Assembly (NCBI GenBank): GCA_040755055.1
Contig: JBFMBS010000007.1
Span: 1 to 64,000 of the forward strand
Direction: 5' to 3'
From: DYJK01 sp040755055
GTDB lineage: Bacteria; Bacteroidota; Ignavibacteria; Ignavibacteriales; Melioribacteraceae
Length of the DNA stretch: 64,000 bases
The position numbers were made by a program, and so were the translations under genes. The notes beneath the pieces are model-generated. The model was given only the letters and a program-made list of their open reading frames with translations, was not told the DNA's origin and did no database searches. How positions within the stretch are numbered: the stretch's first letter is position 1; each line of letters opens with the position of its first letter. Below, one piece after another: positions 25,869 to 33,435 of the stretch.

Positions 25869-26714
25869 ATGGTCTTTAAAAAATTAGGACTTGCAATTAC
25901 ATTTTCCCCAAATGCAAAAGCCCTATTAAAAACAGCAAAACGGCTGCAAGAATTATTTAGCGCCCAACTTTGTTTGATTCATGTAGGTGACAAAAACAAA
26001 AGCACAGAGGCACAATTATTTTCACTACTTGATGATGTTGGTATAGATGAAAATAAATATGAAATGGTCTGGCAGAATGGAGACCCATCTAAAGTAATAA
26101 TTGATACTTGCTCGGCAAAAGGGGTAGATCTTTTAATTGCCGGTGCGTTGGAAAAGGAATCGATGCTGAAATACTACATCGGTTCGGTAGCAAGAACGAT
26201 TATGAGGGAAGCCGAATGTTCTGTTCTCATCTTAACCAAACCCACCGAGGAACAAAAACCATTTCAAGAATTTTTTGTACTTGTTGAATATTCCGAAGTC
26301 GGCGAAAATGCCGTAAGAAAAGCATATCAATTTGCACTACTTGAAAATGCAAAAGAACTCGGTTTAATTAAAGAAATTCAAACACCCGGCTTAGCTATTA
26401 CTATTTCGGACGGCAGTTCAACCCAGGAGACTGAAAAAAGAAGAACTGATTGGCAGTACGAGGAAGAACTAAAACTAAGAGTGTTTGCCAAGGAAATGAA
26501 ACTTGGAAACATAAATTTAAAAACAGTATGTCTGTACGGTAAACAAGGATGGGAATCGAGTAATTATGTAAAACAAAACGGTGGGGAGATTTTTGTTGTT
26601 CCTTCTCCCACAAAAAAATTAAAACTGTTTGATAGGATATTTCAGCACGATTTGGAGTTCATAATTAAACAAATTCCTTGTGCGCTTCTTATAATCAAAG
26701 AAAAATATAATTGA
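25869..26714 (+). CDS. Tandem universal stress protein (UspA family)
   Basis: 281 residues, so two Usp domains of about 140. The first has the typical beta-1 start, LCLIHVGDKNK, and an ATP-loop-like GSVARTIMREAECSVLILTKP near residue 100-120. The second is diverged: QFALLENAKELGL and IVKQIPCALLIIKEKYN without a clear G-x9-G-S/T loop. It ends 2 bp before the ATG of the antiporter gene, so they form an operon. I infer a nucleotide-sensing role for the transporter. Confidence 0.82.
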   Translation: MVFKKLGLAITFSPNAKALLKTAKRLQELFSAQLCLIHVGDKNKSTEAQLFSLLDDVGIDENKYEMVWQNGDPSKVIIDTCSAKGVDLLIAGALEKESMLKYYIGSVARTIMREAECSVLILTKPTEEQKPFQEFFVLVEYSEVGENAVRKAYQFALLENAKELGLIKEIQTPGLAITISDGSSTQETEKRRTDWQYEEELKLRVFAKEMKLGNINLKTVCLYGKQGWESSNYVKQNGGEIFVVPSPTKKLKLFDRIFQHDLEFIIKQIPCALLIIKEKYN

Positions 26715-26716
26715 AT

Positions 26717-28399
26717 ATGTCACTAAGCTCACTTGAAATAATTTATTTTTTACTGAGCATCGGTGTAATACTCTTATTCGGTAGGGGAATTGGTGAATTA
26801 TTTCGAAATATAAAACAGCCTATAATAATTGGTGAAATCATTGCCGGAATCTTTTTAGGTCCAACAATTTTAGGTTCAATATCGCCGTCATTATACAACT
26901 ATTTATTTAATTATTCACCTCAAGTTAATATAGCATTCAATGGGTTCAATTTATTAGCACTTGTTTTATTGATGTTGGTTCTGGGTTTGGAAATTGATTT
27001 AAGTTTGGCTTTATCGCAAGGAAAAGCTGCATCATTGATTAGTGTTTTTGGTGTTATTATACCTTTCACACTTGGCTTTGCTGTCTCTTATCTATTCCCG
27101 ACTTCATTAGGAATTACTGATGTAAGTATGAAATTACCTTTTTCATTATTTATAGGAACAGCTTTGTCAATCACTGCATTGCCGGTTGTAGCAAAAACAT
27201 TAATGGATTTGAATTTATTTAAAACAGATATCGGCTTAACTATAATTACTTCGGCGATGTTTAATGATTTAATAGGTTGGATAGTATTTTCATTAATAAT
27301 AGGAATGCTTGGTCATACTCTTCACCCGATGGAATTTCATTGGTTAATAATTTCAATAATTTCTTTTGTATCAATAGTATTGTTAATTGGTAGAAAACTT
27401 ATTAACTACGTAATCCCCAAACTTGAAAAAGTCACTTCTTACCCCGGTGGAATTATTAATTTTATTTTTGTTCTCGGATTATTATCCGCTGTTATCACTG
27501 AATATATAGGCATCCATGCAATTTTCGGAGCATTCATTATGGGAATTGCAATTGGGGATTCCGTTCATTTAAAGGAGGATACAAGAGAAATAATTCAACA
27601 GTTTGTCACTAACATTTTTGCTCCAATTTTCTTTGTATCGATAGGGTTGAAAATAAATTTCATCACAAATTTTGATCTGCTGCTTGTCATAATATTTTTA
27701 TCACTATCTGTCGCTGGCAAAATGTTAGGCAGTTTATTGGGTGCAAGGTTAGGAGGTATAAAAAAGGAAAATTCTATAATTATCGGCTTGGGCTTGAATG
27801 TTCATGGTGCAATTGAAATAATTTTAGGAACCATAGCACTACAGAATAATTTGATTCAGGAAAGAGTATTTGTTGCACTCGTTATTATGGCACTGACCAC
27901 ATCAATCACAAGTGCACCGTTGATGAACTATTTTTTGAAGAGAAGTAGAAAATTCTTGAGTTTTGTTAAACTTGTAAAATCTGAAAATGTATTTTTCACA
28001 AATGCTAAAACAAAGAGTGAAGTCATAAAAGAACTCTGCAATAAAATTTCTATTTACCACAAACTCAGTAACGAAAAATTATTAGAGGAAGTGTTAACAC
28101 GAGAGGAACTGATCTCTACCGGTTTGGAAAAACATCTTGCTATACCTCATGCAAAAGTAAATATTCCTAACCCTTTGGTTGCAGTTGCAATTCATAAAGA
28201 CGGTATAGAGTTTGATTCGCTTGACGGATTGCCGGCTAAACTAATAATCTTATTAATAACGCCTCAAAATGATCCTGAGCTACAATTGAAATTATTAGCA
28301 GAAATTTCCCGGATGTTGGGTGATAAAGAGAGGATTGATAAGTTAATAAATTCTGGGAACGCGACTGAATTTGTGTCTAATCTCAATCAACTTTCTTAG
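26717..28399 (+). CDS. CPA2-type cation:proton antiporter fused to PTS EIIA domain
   Basis: 560 residues from the ATG at 26717 (a TTG at 26711 overlaps the upstream stop). Residues 1-400 form about 12 membrane helices of the Na+/H+ exchanger family (GEIIAGIFLGPTILG, SALSITALPVVAKTL, GAFIMGIAIGD). Residues about 420-560 are a PTS EIIA-type domain with phospho-His in KHLAIPHAKVNIP, followed by LIILLITPQNDPELQLKLL. This couples ion exchange to a PTS-Ntr style phosphate signal or uses the domain as a sensor. No other PTS gene is nearby. Confidence 0.88.
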   Translation: MSLSSLEIIYFLLSIGVILLFGRGIGELFRNIKQPIIIGEIIAGIFLGPTILGSISPSLYNYLFNYSPQVNIAFNGFNLLALVLLMLVLGLEIDLSLALSQGKAASLISVFGVIIPFTLGFAVSYLFPTSLGITDVSMKLPFSLFIGTALSITALPVVAKTLMDLNLFKTDIGLTIITSAMFNDLIGWIVFSLIIGMLGHTLHPMEFHWLIISIISFVSIVLLIGRKLINYVIPKLEKVTSYPGGIINFIFVLGLLSAVITEYIGIHAIFGAFIMGIAIGDSVHLKEDTREIIQQFVTNIFAPIFFVSIGLKINFITNFDLLLVIIFLSLSVAGKMLGSLLGARLGGIKKENSIIIGLGLNVHGAIEIILGTIALQNNLIQERVFVALVIMALTTSITSAPLMNYFLKRSRKFLSFVKLVKSENVFFTNAKTKSEVIKELCNKISIYHKLSNEKLLEEVLTREELISTGLEKHLAIPHAKVNIPNPLVAVAIHKDGIEFDSLDGLPAKLIILLITPQNDPELQLKLLAEISRMLGDKERIDKLINSGNATEFVSNLNQLS

Positions 28400-28401
28400 T
28401 T

Positions 28402-29199
28402 TTGAATGAGCAAATAAGAAAAATTATGATTACAAGATTTGTTCGATTGATCGGTAAAAAAACGCTGGATTTTTTTCAGGAGAGTGGGCAAGTATTTCGT
28501 TTGCTGTGGGAAATCATCAAATATGCACCCTCATTAATTAAGAATAGAAAAAATTTTGTTTACCAGATGGAACACATTGGCGTAAATTCCATTCCGCTTG
28601 TTTTGATAATTGCAATCTTCACCGGTGCAGTTGCTGCATGGCAAGCAGCTTATCAATTAAAAGGGATTGCACCGTTATCTTTTCTTGGTGCAGCAACCAG
28701 TAGGGCAATCATCACCGAATTAGGTCCCGTGCTCACCGCGATTGTAATTGCCGGAAGAGTAGGAGCTTCAATTGCAGCAGAACTCGGCTCGATGAAAGTT
28801 ACGGAACAAATTGATGCTCTTGATACGATGGGTATTAGCCCGGTAAAATTTTTAGCAACACCGCGCTTCTTTGCTGCCATAACTATGATGCCGGTTTTGA
28901 TTGTATTTGCCAATGCTGTTTCCATTACCGGCGCATATTTTATTTCGAACATGTTTCTTGGTGTATCGTTCAATGTTTTTTTTGAATCGGTAAAAAGATA
29001 TTTTATTCTAAACGACCTTTTCTTTGGTTTGGTAAAAGGTGTTTTTTTTGGCGGGGTTACTTCGTTGCTTGGTTGTCACATCGGTTTCAAAACCGAAGGC
29101 GGTGCCGAAGGTGTAGGATTCTCTACAATCAGATCTTTCGTTTTAAGCTCTGCAATGATTTTAATACTCGATTATATACTCTGGACTTTGATATTTTAG
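28402..29199 (+). CDS. mlaE: MlaE-family ABC transporter permease
   Basis: 265 residues from TTG 28402; ATG 28426 (eight codons later) is the other good start. MlaE hallmarks: IGVNSIPLVLIIAIFTGAV, ELGPVLTAIVIAGRVGASIAAELGSMKVTEQIDALDTMG and LDYILW at the end. MlaE moves phospholipids between the membranes with MlaF and MlaD. Neither is visible beside it. It lies 2 bp after the antiporter gene and looks co-transcribed, but the two products have no known link. Confidence 0.88.
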   Translation: MNEQIRKIMITRFVRLIGKKTLDFFQESGQVFRLLWEIIKYAPSLIKNRKNFVYQMEHIGVNSIPLVLIIAIFTGAVAAWQAAYQLKGIAPLSFLGAATSRAIITELGPVLTAIVIAGRVGASIAAELGSMKVTEQIDALDTMGISPVKFLATPRFFAAITMMPVLIVFANAVSITGAYFISNMFLGVSFNVFFESVKRYFILNDLFFGLVKGVFFGGVTSLLGCHIGFKTEGGAEGVGFSTIRSFVLSSAMILILDYILWTLIF

Positions 29200-29649
29200 C
29201 CGGAATCGTTACTACTTTCTAAATCAAATCATAAAACAAATCTTGAGCTAAAATTTTTATAATTATTTTTTATGCAACTCGAATTTCTATTTCAAAAGTT
29301 ATTTATTGAATAGGTATATTTTTTTAAGCTGATGACTGCTAATCCTCTTATAATTTTAGTTAAGTATGATACTTTATTAAATTTTTATTGAACCAACCTG
29401 TACAGTTGGAAGGGAAATATCGCTTGCTTAAGAATTTATATGCTTCTATTTTGCACAGCAACAGATTACGATTTTTGCACTAAGTGATGTAATTGGTTTT
29501 GGGAATGGATGTAATAAATAGATACTCGTTTCCACATACGAAAAAAGAACTTTCAAGCAGTTTATTGATAAATTTCTGCACTAAAGTTTTTCCTTCTCTT
29601 CATTCCAATCAACTAAACAATAATACTCAAAATCAACAGTGGGGCATTT
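29200..29649. other. 450-bp intergenic region without clear features
   Basis: AT-rich stretch before gdhA. I find no ORF of quality, no strong hairpin and no repeat. A weak inverted repeat lies at 29393-29409. The gdhA promoter must be here, but I cannot place it. Confidence 0.5.
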
Positions 29650-31011
29650 ATGTCTGAATTCGTAAAGAATTTTATGGCTCAAGTGAAAGCAAAAAATCCA
29701 AGCGAGCCCGAATTCCATCAAGCAGTATATGAAGTTGCTTCTTCTTTAGTTTTAGTACTTGAAAAACATCCTGAATATCGTAAAGAAAAAATTCTTGAAA
29801 GAATAGTTGAACCTGAACGTGTATTGATGTTCAGAGTACCGTGGGTAGATGATCAAGGCGAAGTACAAATTAACCGTGGATTTAGAATTGAAATGAACAG
29901 TGCTATCGGTCCTTACAAAGGCGGATTACGGTTTCACCCGTCGGTTAATCTCGGCATACTCAAATTTCTTGCGTTCGAACAAGTATTCAAAAATAGCTTA
30001 ACAACATTGCCTATGGGCGGTGGAAAAGGCGGATCTGATTTCGATCCAAAAGGTAAGAGCGATGGCGAGGTAATGCGGTTCTGCCAAAGTTTTATGAATG
30101 AGCTTTTCAGACACATCGGGTCAAATACAGACGTTCCAGCCGGCGATATCGGTGTTGGCGGAAGAGAAATTGGTTATTTATTCGGCCAGTATAAAAAACT
30201 ACGCAATGAATTTACCGGCGTTCTAACCGGCAAAGGTTTGAATTGGGGTGGTTCGCTAATTCGTCCGGAAGCTACCGGTTACGGTTCTGTCTATTTTGCG
30301 GCCGAAATGCTTGGAACAAGAAAGCAAACACTTGAAGGGAAAAAATGTCTTGTATCAGGCAGCGGTAATGTTTCCCAATATACAGTAGAAAAAATTCTTG
30401 CCCTCGGCGGAAAAGTTTTAACGCTCTCAGATTCAAACGGATATATTTATGATGAAGCCGGTATTGATCGTGAGAAATTAAACTTTATAATGGATTTGAA
30501 AAATGTTCGTCGCGGAAGAATTAAAGAATATACTGATAAATTCAAAACCGCTGTTTATACAGCAGTTGATCCTAATTCTGATTTCAACCCGTTATGGAAT
30601 CACAAAGCTGATTGTGCATTCCCATCGGCAACACAAAATGAAATTAACGGTAAAGATGCTGCCAACTTATTAAAGAATGGTGTTTATGTTGTAAGTGAAG
30701 GTGCCAATATGCCTTCTTCAATTGAAGCTATCGATCAATTTGTTGCTGCCAAAATTTTATACGGACCGGGCAAAGCTGCTAATGCCGGCGGTGTTGCTAC
30801 CTCAGGTTTGGAAATGGCACAGAATAGCATGCGATATTCATGGACACGCGAAGAAGTTGATAACCGTTTGCACATGATTATGAAGAGCATTCACAAAACA
30901 TGTGTTGATACAGCAGAAAAATATGGTACACCGGGCAATTATGTTAACGGTGCAAACATTGGCGGATTTGTTAAAGTAGCAGATTCAATGCTGGATCAAG
31001 GGATTGTCTAA
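29650..31011 (+). CDS. gdhA: NADP-type glutamate dehydrogenase
   Basis: 453 residues, hexameric GDH type. MFRVPWVDDQGEVQINRGFRIEMNSAIGPYKGGLRFHPSV, PMGGGKGGSDFDPKGKS (catalytic Lys) and the Rossmann GSGNVSQY motif are all present, as is the C-terminal GANIGGFVKVA. It makes glutamate from 2-oxoglutarate and ammonia. The length and the PMGGGKGGSDFDPKGKS form favour the biosynthetic NADPH type. Standalone gene followed by two hairpins. Confidence 0.95.
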   Translation: MSEFVKNFMAQVKAKNPSEPEFHQAVYEVASSLVLVLEKHPEYRKEKILERIVEPERVLMFRVPWVDDQGEVQINRGFRIEMNSAIGPYKGGLRFHPSVNLGILKFLAFEQVFKNSLTTLPMGGGKGGSDFDPKGKSDGEVMRFCQSFMNELFRHIGSNTDVPAGDIGVGGREIGYLFGQYKKLRNEFTGVLTGKGLNWGGSLIRPEATGYGSVYFAAEMLGTRKQTLEGKKCLVSGSGNVSQYTVEKILALGGKVLTLSDSNGYIYDEAGIDREKLNFIMDLKNVRRGRIKEYTDKFKTAVYTAVDPNSDFNPLWNHKADCAFPSATQNEINGKDAANLLKNGVYVVSEGANMPSSIEAIDQFVAAKILYGPGKAANAGGVATSGLEMAQNSMRYSWTREEVDNRLHMIMKSIHKTCVDTAEKYGTPGNYVNGANIGGFVKVADSMLDQGIV

Positions 31012-31021
31012 AATTCTGAGT

Positions 31022-31039
31022 CCCCGACTTTAGTCGGGG
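31022..31039 (+). terminator. Hairpin after gdhA
   Basis: CCCCGACT / AGTCGGGG, 8-bp stem with almost no loop, 10 bp after the gdhA stop, and no T-run. A weak terminator or a small repeat. Confidence 0.4.
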
Positions 31040-31090
31040 CGAAGAATCTCTAGCTCATAATCTGTAATAATATAATTTATCATTCATATA

Positions 31091-31117
31091 GTAGAGACGT
31101 TCACGGAACGTCTCTAC
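31091..31117. repeat. Palindromic repeat GTAGAGACG...CGTCTCTAC (terminator position)
   Basis: A perfect 12-bp arm pair around ACG, extended to 13 bp by the flanks and followed by a run of T. It serves as a likely terminator for gdhA or for the gene ending at 31135. It belongs to the same family as 31209-31236, 33510-33537, 52592-52619 and the degenerate 53317-53340. Confidence 0.75.
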
Positions 31118-31134
31118 TTTTTATCAAACACAAA

Positions 31135-33102
31135 TTACTTCATTAGAATAAATTTCTTCACATCGGAAAAAGTACCGGCTTGTAATCTGTAAAAATATAC
31201 GCCGCTTGGTAAAGACGTTCCATGGAACGTCTCTACATTAAATTCCACCTTATATTTTCCCGGCTGCTTGTATTCATTGACCAGTGTTGCGGCCTCTCTG
31301 CCAAGTAGATCATAAACTTTTAGAGTTACAACCCCTCCCATATCCCTCCCCTTAGTAAGGTGAGAGACAGAGGGTAGGGTAGGTATTGTATACTCTATTG
31401 TTGTTGTTGGGTTGAACGGATTTGGATAATTTTGGGATAACTGAAATCCGTATGGTATTGTTTGATCGGGTAATTTTATATCCGTTCCAGGCGAAGTCTT
31501 CCATGTAATATTTGATGCATATTCGCTTGAAAAATAAACGATATTGTTAGCAACAAGTGTATCTCCCATTATATACATTGGACCACCGTTGTTCAAATTG
31601 ATATCGAACATTGGGTAATTGGATGAGCTAATAATTAATCTTAGTTTATGCTGGGGCAGAATTTTAATAGCGAGATCACATAATTCGACAGTAACTTTAT
31701 AAATTTGTCCCGGGGTTATTAATTCAGGGTCCGAATATGAATTCCGGAAACGCATTCTTTTAATTCCCTGGGTAATCAGCATTGATCTTCCGTCCGGGTA
31801 AACATCGCATAATCTTACACTAAAATCGGTATCGGTTCTATTGGACGAAACATATAAATTAATTGCAACCGGTCCGAGGATTTCAATAGGAGAAGTTAAT
31901 TCCTCCGTTGAAAAGATCAATACATCGTTTCTGCTCTCAACGTAAAATCTTTGATCACGGGGACCTAAAAGAATAGTGGGATTAAACGGATTGAAACGGG
32001 AACCCCCGAATGTAGGGGACGGATTTTTAGGATCGTAAATGTAGCCATGCGATGATGCACCGCTATAAATTTCCTTCCGTAAAAAGCCATCAGGGTACAG
32101 ATAAAAGTACATTTCACTTATACCAACGTCAGTCCAAGTAGAAGCATTTTCCCAAACATTGCTCCCCATTACAAAATACCGAACTGCTGGAATCAATTCA
32201 TAACCATTGGTTTTGCCTCTCAAATAAAAATCAAAAAATTGTGACGCCGCCGTATCGGTAATTCCAACAGCTTCGGGAAATTCCAAACCGCCTTGTTGTT
32301 CCGCACCTATTTCTCCATGAAGCCATGGCCCAACAATTAATTTATGTTTATTTCTAACTGCCTGGTCGCTTTTCGTTACAATATCGTTGTAAGCTCTAAT
32401 TACATCGGTAGGATAATGATCAAACCACCCGGTTACCATCAACATCGGGACTGCAATTTGATCTGGATAATTATTTGCAGATTCGGTCAAATCCCAAAAA
32501 TCATCTTGTGCTGGATGCGCTGTAATTAAATCCATATCGATAAAACGAAGTCTTTCAATCGATTCGACATGTTCTTTTCTTAAAACTCCGCCATAATAAA
32601 AGTCTGAATATTTGGTTTTAAAATCTTTTATCATTGGCATTGCACAAACAAGATGCGGCGGTTTGTGCCGGGCAGTTTGAAATTGTATTAACCCAAGTGC
32701 CGAGCCGCCGAATGTTCCAACTTTATCGTTACACCATGCTTGCTGTGCAATCCATTCTATGCAATCGTAGCCGTCAAGCCCACGGTCGTAAAACGGTACG
32801 GCTGCGGAGTCGGAACCGTAAAAGCCCCGCCAATCGACTACAACATAATTATAGTGTTCCAAGTTAAACGGCATAGGAGCTGCGCTTGATGGAAAACCGG
32901 TTCTATAAGAATTTTTATTGTACGGGGTTTGAATCAATATTACCGGTTTGGGAAAATTTAAATCGAGTGTATAAAGATCCGCAGCAAGCTCTTTCCCATC
33001 GCGTGTAGGAATTAAAATTTTGTAATAATCTATTTGTGAATAAATGGAAAGCGGCAGCAAAAGAAATAATAAGACAACGGAAGCGAGCTTAATATGTTTC
33101 AT
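31135..33102 (-). CDS. T9SS-secreted X-Pro dipeptidyl-peptidase/CocE-type hydrolase
   Basis: 655 residues from the ATG at 33102, chosen because it begins the signal peptide MKHIKLASVVLLFLLLPLSIYSQ (a longer frame to 33144 lacks sense). Residues about 25-330: alpha/beta hydrolase of the S15/CocE/NonD type, with GTFGGSALGLIQFQTA (serine elbow) and GWFDHYPTDVIR (Asp). Residues about 360-540: jelly-roll domain (PPIELGPVAINLYVSS-like, VRLCDVYPDGRSMLITQG). The tail has SQNYPNPFNPTTTIEY and ends KKFILMK, a type A T9SS sorting domain. The tail has two in-frame palindromic repeats. Substrate unknown: X-Pro peptides or esters. Confidence 0.85.
   Translation of the reverse strand: MKHIKLASVVLLFLLLPLSIYSQIDYYKILIPTRDGKELAADLYTLDLNFPKPVILIQTPYNKNSYRTGFPSSAAPMPFNLEHYNYVVVDWRGFYGSDSAAVPFYDRGLDGYDCIEWIAQQAWCNDKVGTFGGSALGLIQFQTARHKPPHLVCAMPMIKDFKTKYSDFYYGGVLRKEHVESIERLRFIDMDLITAHPAQDDFWDLTESANNYPDQIAVPMLMVTGWFDHYPTDVIRAYNDIVTKSDQAVRNKHKLIVGPWLHGEIGAEQQGGLEFPEAVGITDTAASQFFDFYLRGKTNGYELIPAVRYFVMGSNVWENASTWTDVGISEMYFYLYPDGFLRKEIYSGASSHGYIYDPKNPSPTFGGSRFNPFNPTILLGPRDQRFYVESRNDVLIFSTEELTSPIEILGPVAINLYVSSNRTDTDFSVRLCDVYPDGRSMLITQGIKRMRFRNSYSDPELITPGQIYKVTVELCDLAIKILPQHKLRLIISSSNYPMFDINLNNGGPMYIMGDTLVANNIVYFSSEYASNITWKTSPGTDIKLPDQTIPYGFQLSQNYPNPFNPTTTIEYTIPTLPSVSHLTKGRDMGGVVTLKVYDLLGREAATLVNEYKQPGKYKVEFNVETFHGTSLPSGVYFYRLQAGTFSDVKKFILMK
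31209..31236. repeat. In-frame palindromic repeat in the sorting domain (copy 1)
   Basis: 28-bp element, arms GTAAAGACGTTC and GAACGTCTCTAC around CATG, encoding VETFHGTSL in the T9SS tail. The matching site in the gene at 36193 reads GSNL, so the repeat is an addition. Confidence 0.8.
31331..31385. repeat. In-frame GC-rich palindromic repeat in the sorting domain (copy 1)
   Basis: A CCTCCCCTTAGTAAGG-type stem between CCCCTCCC and GGGTAGGG, encoding LPSVSHLTKGRDMGG. Absent from the tails of the genes at 36193 and 40212. Approximate ends. Confidence 0.6.
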
Positions 33103-33435
33103 TTTATTATCGTTGAAATACAAAAAGAGTCTCATTGCCGGCAAATATATATAATTTGAAATTGACTCAATAGTTTTTTGTCTTGACGCCAGTCAATCCG
33201 CACCGTCTATGATTTCACTTCCAATAAAGTAATGGCACTGCTTCAATAGGTTAATTCAAAAAAACATATGGTTGGATGCACAAAAGCACAAAAAACGACA
33301 CGAACGAAAGCAATCAAATATTGCAGTTGTAAAAAAAGTATGTGAGGTAAAACAAAAACCCGGCTCATTTCGAAACTGCTCCAAGTCATCGAAGGCGAAG
33401 TAAGCCGGGTCCAACCGACAGTCCTAATTCTAAAT
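33103..33435. other. Intergenic region between two secreted-protein genes
   Basis: Holds the terminator of the upstream gene (33358-33410) and a CACGAACG half site (33299-33306) that resembles one arm of the 20-bp dyad found upstream of the neighbouring secreted-protein genes. I see no promoter that I would trust. Confidence 0.5.
33358..33410 (-). terminator. Terminator of the phosphoesterase gene
   Basis: On the minus strand ACCCGGCT, 37-nt loop, AGCCGGGT, then TTTTGTTTT, about 25 bp after the stop at 33436. Long loop, but the T-run supports termination. Confidence 0.6.
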
